From NCBI GenBank assembly GCA_964584905.1, contig CAZPCC010000359.1, positions 1 through 8,259 on the forward strand: a DNA stretch of 8,259 nucleotides. The letters run 5' to 3'. The DNA is from JALZIF01 sp964584905. GTDB lineage: Bacteria; Gemmatimonadota; Gemmatimonadetes; Gemmatimonadales; Gemmatimonadaceae. Below the pieces are notes generated by a model that was given only the letters and a program-made list of their open reading frames with translations, searched no databases and was not told the origin of the DNA. Shown one piece after another: positions 5,924 through 8,259 of this stretch; the stretch's first letter is position 1, and every line of letters begins with the position of its first letter. The position numbers were made by a program, and so were the translations under genes.

Positions 5924-6640
5924 ATGACCGGATCTCAAAGTCGTCGTCTTGCCTTACCCATAGCGGTAGCAATTGGCACGGCGGGGTGCATTAGCACCCC
6001 GCGTTCCGTAGAAACCGCTCCATTTCCTGCTGAGGCCGCCCATTCCGAGGCTGACTCCGCGGCGATCGCGCGTGCACGAGCGGACAGCATCCGCTATCCG
6101 TATACGGAGGCGGACGTGAAATTCATGTCGAGCATGATCGGGCACCATGCTCAGGCTCTCGAGATTGCCGCCTGGGCGCCTTCGCACGGCGCCAGCGCCT
6201 CGGTGCGAACCCTGGCTGCGCGCATTATCAATGCCCAGAGGGATGAGATCGAAATCATGCAGCGGTGGCTTCGTGACCGGCAGAAGCCTGTGCCCGAACC
6301 GCGTCCCTCAGCAACGGCCATGATCGCAGGCTCTTCGATGGGCGCGGAGCACAACCATTCGGCCAATGGCGTGCTCATGCCGGGCATGCTCACGCCGGAC
6401 CAGATGAGACAGTTGGACCAGGCGAGGGGACCGGAGTTCGACAGGCTGTTTCTCACCTTCATGATCCAGCACCACCGCAGTGCAGTCTCGATGGTAACCG
6501 ACCTGTTCAGCTCCTACGGTGCCGGCCAGGACGAAACGGTGTTCAAGTTCGCATCCGATGTAAACGTCGATCAGATCACCGAGATCGAACGAATGGAAGG
6601 GATGCTGATAGATCTCATATTCGAGAATCCCTCACCCTGA
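5924..6640 (+). CDS. DUF305 lipoprotein (238 aa)
   Basis: This is an exported protein with a tandem DUF305 (ferritin-like helical) fold. The N-terminus is a lipoprotein signal: SRR, then LALPIAVAIGTAGC with C22 as the lipidated cysteine, although Thr at -3 is unusual. Two half-domains follow: residues 63-116 with FMSSMIGHHAQALEIA (H74, H75), and residues 171-228 with FMIQHHRSAVSM (H183, H184). The linker (128-162) is rich in Met and His (SSMGAEHNHS, MPGM), which suggests metal such as copper, as inferred for some DUF305 proteins. The start is ATG 5924; the frame is open back to 5795 and beyond, but only the ATG 5924 product begins with a signal peptide. No clear Shine-Dalgarno is seen. The LVIVD lipoprotein gene follows after 53 bp, probably in the same operon. 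Confidence 0.86.
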   Translation: MTGSQSRRLALPIAVAIGTAGCISTPRSVETAPFPAEAAHSEADSAAIARARADSIRYPYTEADVKFMSSMIGHHAQALEIAAWAPSHGASASVRTLAARIINAQRDEIEIMQRWLRDRQKPVPEPRPSATAMIAGSSMGAEHNHSANGVLMPGMLTPDQMRQLDQARGPEFDRLFLTFMIQHHRSAVSMVTDLFSSYGAGQDETVFKFASDVNVDQITEIERMEGMLIDLIFENPSP

Positions 6641-6693
6641 TTTCGTTGTCGAACGGTAGTAGTTCCTACTTCGCTCCCTCAGAGGAATCATCA

Positions 6694-8259
6694 ATGGAAT
6701 CCGTGTACCGGGCGCGCCGCTCATTGGCGCGAATCCCTTCATCGCTCGCTGCGGCTGCCGTAGCATTCGGACTGCTGTCCGCGGCCGGCTGCGCCAGCTC
6801 TGCTTCTCCTTCTATGTCCGCGGAGCCGGCGATGGCAGGCAACATGTCCGCGGCGGCGCCGAGTCCCGATCCGCGCATAGGCCTGCGCGCGGGATTGCAG
6901 GACGCGGGCGAGGCGGTGTGGAACCTGCGCGTTCTCTCCAAGACGCCATCGCCGGAAAACTTTCTGGGCGTGACGAACTCCGACCTGGCGTTCAGCGGCC
7001 GCTACGCAATTCAGGGGAACTACAACGGCTGGCAGATCTGGGATATTTCCAACCCCAGCCAACCCACTCTGGCCACTGCGTACGTCTGCCCGGCCTCGCA
7101 GAGCGATGTCTCGGTCTACCGGAATCTGCTCTTCATTTCCGGCGAGGGGCTTACGGGCAGGCTCGACTGCGGTACGCAGGGAGTAAGGGATACCGTCAGC
7201 TCGGACCGTCTGCGCGGTCTCCGCATTTTCGACATCAGCGACATCCGTAATCCGCGAAACGTCGGCAACGTGCAGACGTGCCGTGGATCGCACACGCACA
7301 CGGTGCTGGTCGATCCCGACGATCCGGCCAACGTGTACGTGTACATCTCGGGCTCTGCCGGCGTGCGGTCCCCCAGCGAGCTTCCCGGCTGCATAGCCGC
7401 ATCGCCTGACGAGGATCCGAATACGGCCCTTTTCCGCATCGAAGTCATCAAGGTGCCGTTGGCGAATCCCGAGCAGGCGGCAATCGTGAGCTCGCCGCGC
7501 ATTTTCAACGACCTGGTAGCACCGCCGCGGCATGGCGAGGCACCCGCGGAAATCGCGGCAGCGGCGAGGGCGGCCGCCGAGGCACGCTCGCAGGGCAGGT
7601 TCACGGCGACGGTGAGGGGTGTCGAGCGTATCATGTCGCCCCGCTTCACAGGTGCATTGCTCGACAGCATCGTCAAGGCGCGAAACGGAACCGGTGCCCC
7701 GACGTCTGCCGACAGCGCCGCGCTTCGTGCGGCACTTCCGGGCATCGTCGCCAGCACGTTCGGCACGGACAACGACGGCCCGCGTCCCGGCCCTACCCAG
7801 TGTCACGACATCACCGTCTATCCGGCGATCGGTTTGGCGGGCGGCGCGTGTGAAGGCTATGGATTCCTACTGGACATCAGCAATCCTGCTCAACCGGTGC
7901 GCGTCGCCGCAGTGGCGGACTCCAACTTCTCCTACTGGCACTCGGCCACGTTCAACAACGATGGGACCAAGATCCTGTTCACCGACGAATGGGGCGGCGG
8001 CGGCGCGCCGAAGTGCCGCATCACCGACCCCAAGGAGTGGGGGGCGAACGCGATCTTCACGCTCGAGAACCGGCAGATGACCTTCGAGAGCTACTACAAG
8101 CTACCGGCGCCACAGACGCCGCAGGAGAACTGCGTAGCGCATAACGGCTCGCTGATCCCCATTCCCGGACGCGACGTGATGGTGCAGGCATGGTATCAGG
8201 GTGGAATTTCAGTGTTCGACTGGACCGACGCCAAGAATCCGAAGGAGATTGCGTACTTC
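6694..8259 (+). CDS. LVIVD-repeat beta-propeller lipoprotein, 3' end beyond window
   Basis: The frame is open from ATG 6694 to the last base, giving 522 residues without a stop. AGAGGA lies 7 nt before the ATG. A lipoprotein signal ends in LSAAGC (C33), so an envelope location is expected. LVIVD-type propeller strands recur as GWQIWDISNPSQPTLA (112-127), GLRIFDISDIRNPRNVG (175-191), GYGFLLDISNPAQPVRVA (388-405) and GGISVFDWTDAKNPKEIA (503-520). Conserved surface-like elements are SHTHTV (199-204), CHDITVYP (370-377) and NCVAHNG (479-485), whose histidines could bind metal. An Ala-rich segment of about 90 residues (272-365) interrupts the propeller. It is probably co-transcribed with the DUF305 gene. 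LVIVD proteins are mostly of unknown function, perhaps cell-surface binding. Confidence 0.85.
   Translation, partial: MESVYRARRSLARIPSSLAAAAVAFGLLSAAGCASSASPSMSAEPAMAGNMSAAAPSPDPRIGLRAGLQDAGEAVWNLRVLSKTPSPENFLGVTNSDLAFSGRYAIQGNYNGWQIWDISNPSQPTLATAYVCPASQSDVSVYRNLLFISGEGLTGRLDCGTQGVRDTVSSDRLRGLRIFDISDIRNPRNVGNVQTCRGSHTHTVLVDPDDPANVYVYISGSAGVRSPSELPGCIAASPDEDPNTALFRIEVIKVPLANPEQAAIVSSPRIFNDLVAPPRHGEAPAEIAAAARAAAEARSQGRFTATVRGVERIMSPRFTGALLDSIVKARNGTGAPTSADSAALRAALPGIVASTFGTDNDGPRPGPTQCHDITVYPAIGLAGGACEGYGFLLDISNPAQPVRVAAVADSNFSYWHSATFNNDGTKILFTDEWGGGGAPKCRITDPKEWGANAIFTLENRQMTFESYYKLPAPQTPQENCVAHNGSLIPIPGRDVMVQAWYQGGISVFDWTDAKNPKEIAYF

Noticed and set aside
6656..6671. Terminator between the DUF305 and LVIVD genes
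   Set aside because: AGTAG/CTACT gives only a 5-bp stem with a 3-nt loop and no T-run; it is too weak to split the operon.
6739..7806. A 355-codon open frame antisense to the LVIVD gene
   Set aside because: It has no recognisable fold and an Arg/Ala-rich composition, while the sense frame has a signal peptide and propeller repeats.

Overview
The window is GC-rich bacterial DNA with dense coding on both strands and frequent non-ATG starts. The mix of families suggests an environmental bacterium, perhaps Gemmatimonadota. These families are a short BTAD/SARP regulator, a DUF305 lipoprotein followed by an LVIVD-repeat lipoprotein, a CPXCG zinc-ribbon protein and a HipA-like kinase with DUF3037. 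The phylum is an inference from gene content, not from a marker gene.

Layout. Positions 1-142 hold a leader with short direct and inverted repeats, and possibly the first codons of a divergent gene. Positions 143-2997 form a probable four-gene + strand operon: a HipA-like kinase, DUF3037 (4-nt overlap, so translationally coupled), a small CPXCG cysteine-rich protein, and a divergent amino-acid dehydrogenase. A SARP-type regulator (3030-3800, -) faces the operon convergently across a 32-bp gap made of heptamer repeats. A 50-residue DUF1059 protein (3892-4044, +) is divergent from the regulator. Next come ten perfect copies of a heptamer, a second heptamer array and a large imperfect hairpin. 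A berberine-bridge-type FAD oxidase (4228-5613, -) follows. It is separated by about 310 bp of non-coding DNA from a + strand pair, a DUF305 lipoprotein and an LVIVD-repeat beta-propeller lipoprotein that runs off the window end.

How they may work together. The first two genes look like a two-protein kinase module without a HipB-type antitoxin. The last two genes encode two predicted envelope lipoproteins that probably act together outside the cytoplasm. The regulator and the FAD oxidase flank the repeat block.

The most unusual signal is the heptamer repeats. At least four different 7-bp units (TGCGTAG, GATTCCC, GGGTCGA, GAATTGC) fill the two convergent gaps on either side of the regulator and DUF1059. 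The ten-copy unit read as TCGAGGG contains the TCGAG core described for DNA sites of Streptomyces SARP regulators, and it lies about 250 bp upstream of a SARP-type gene. This may be coincidence, but it can be tested.
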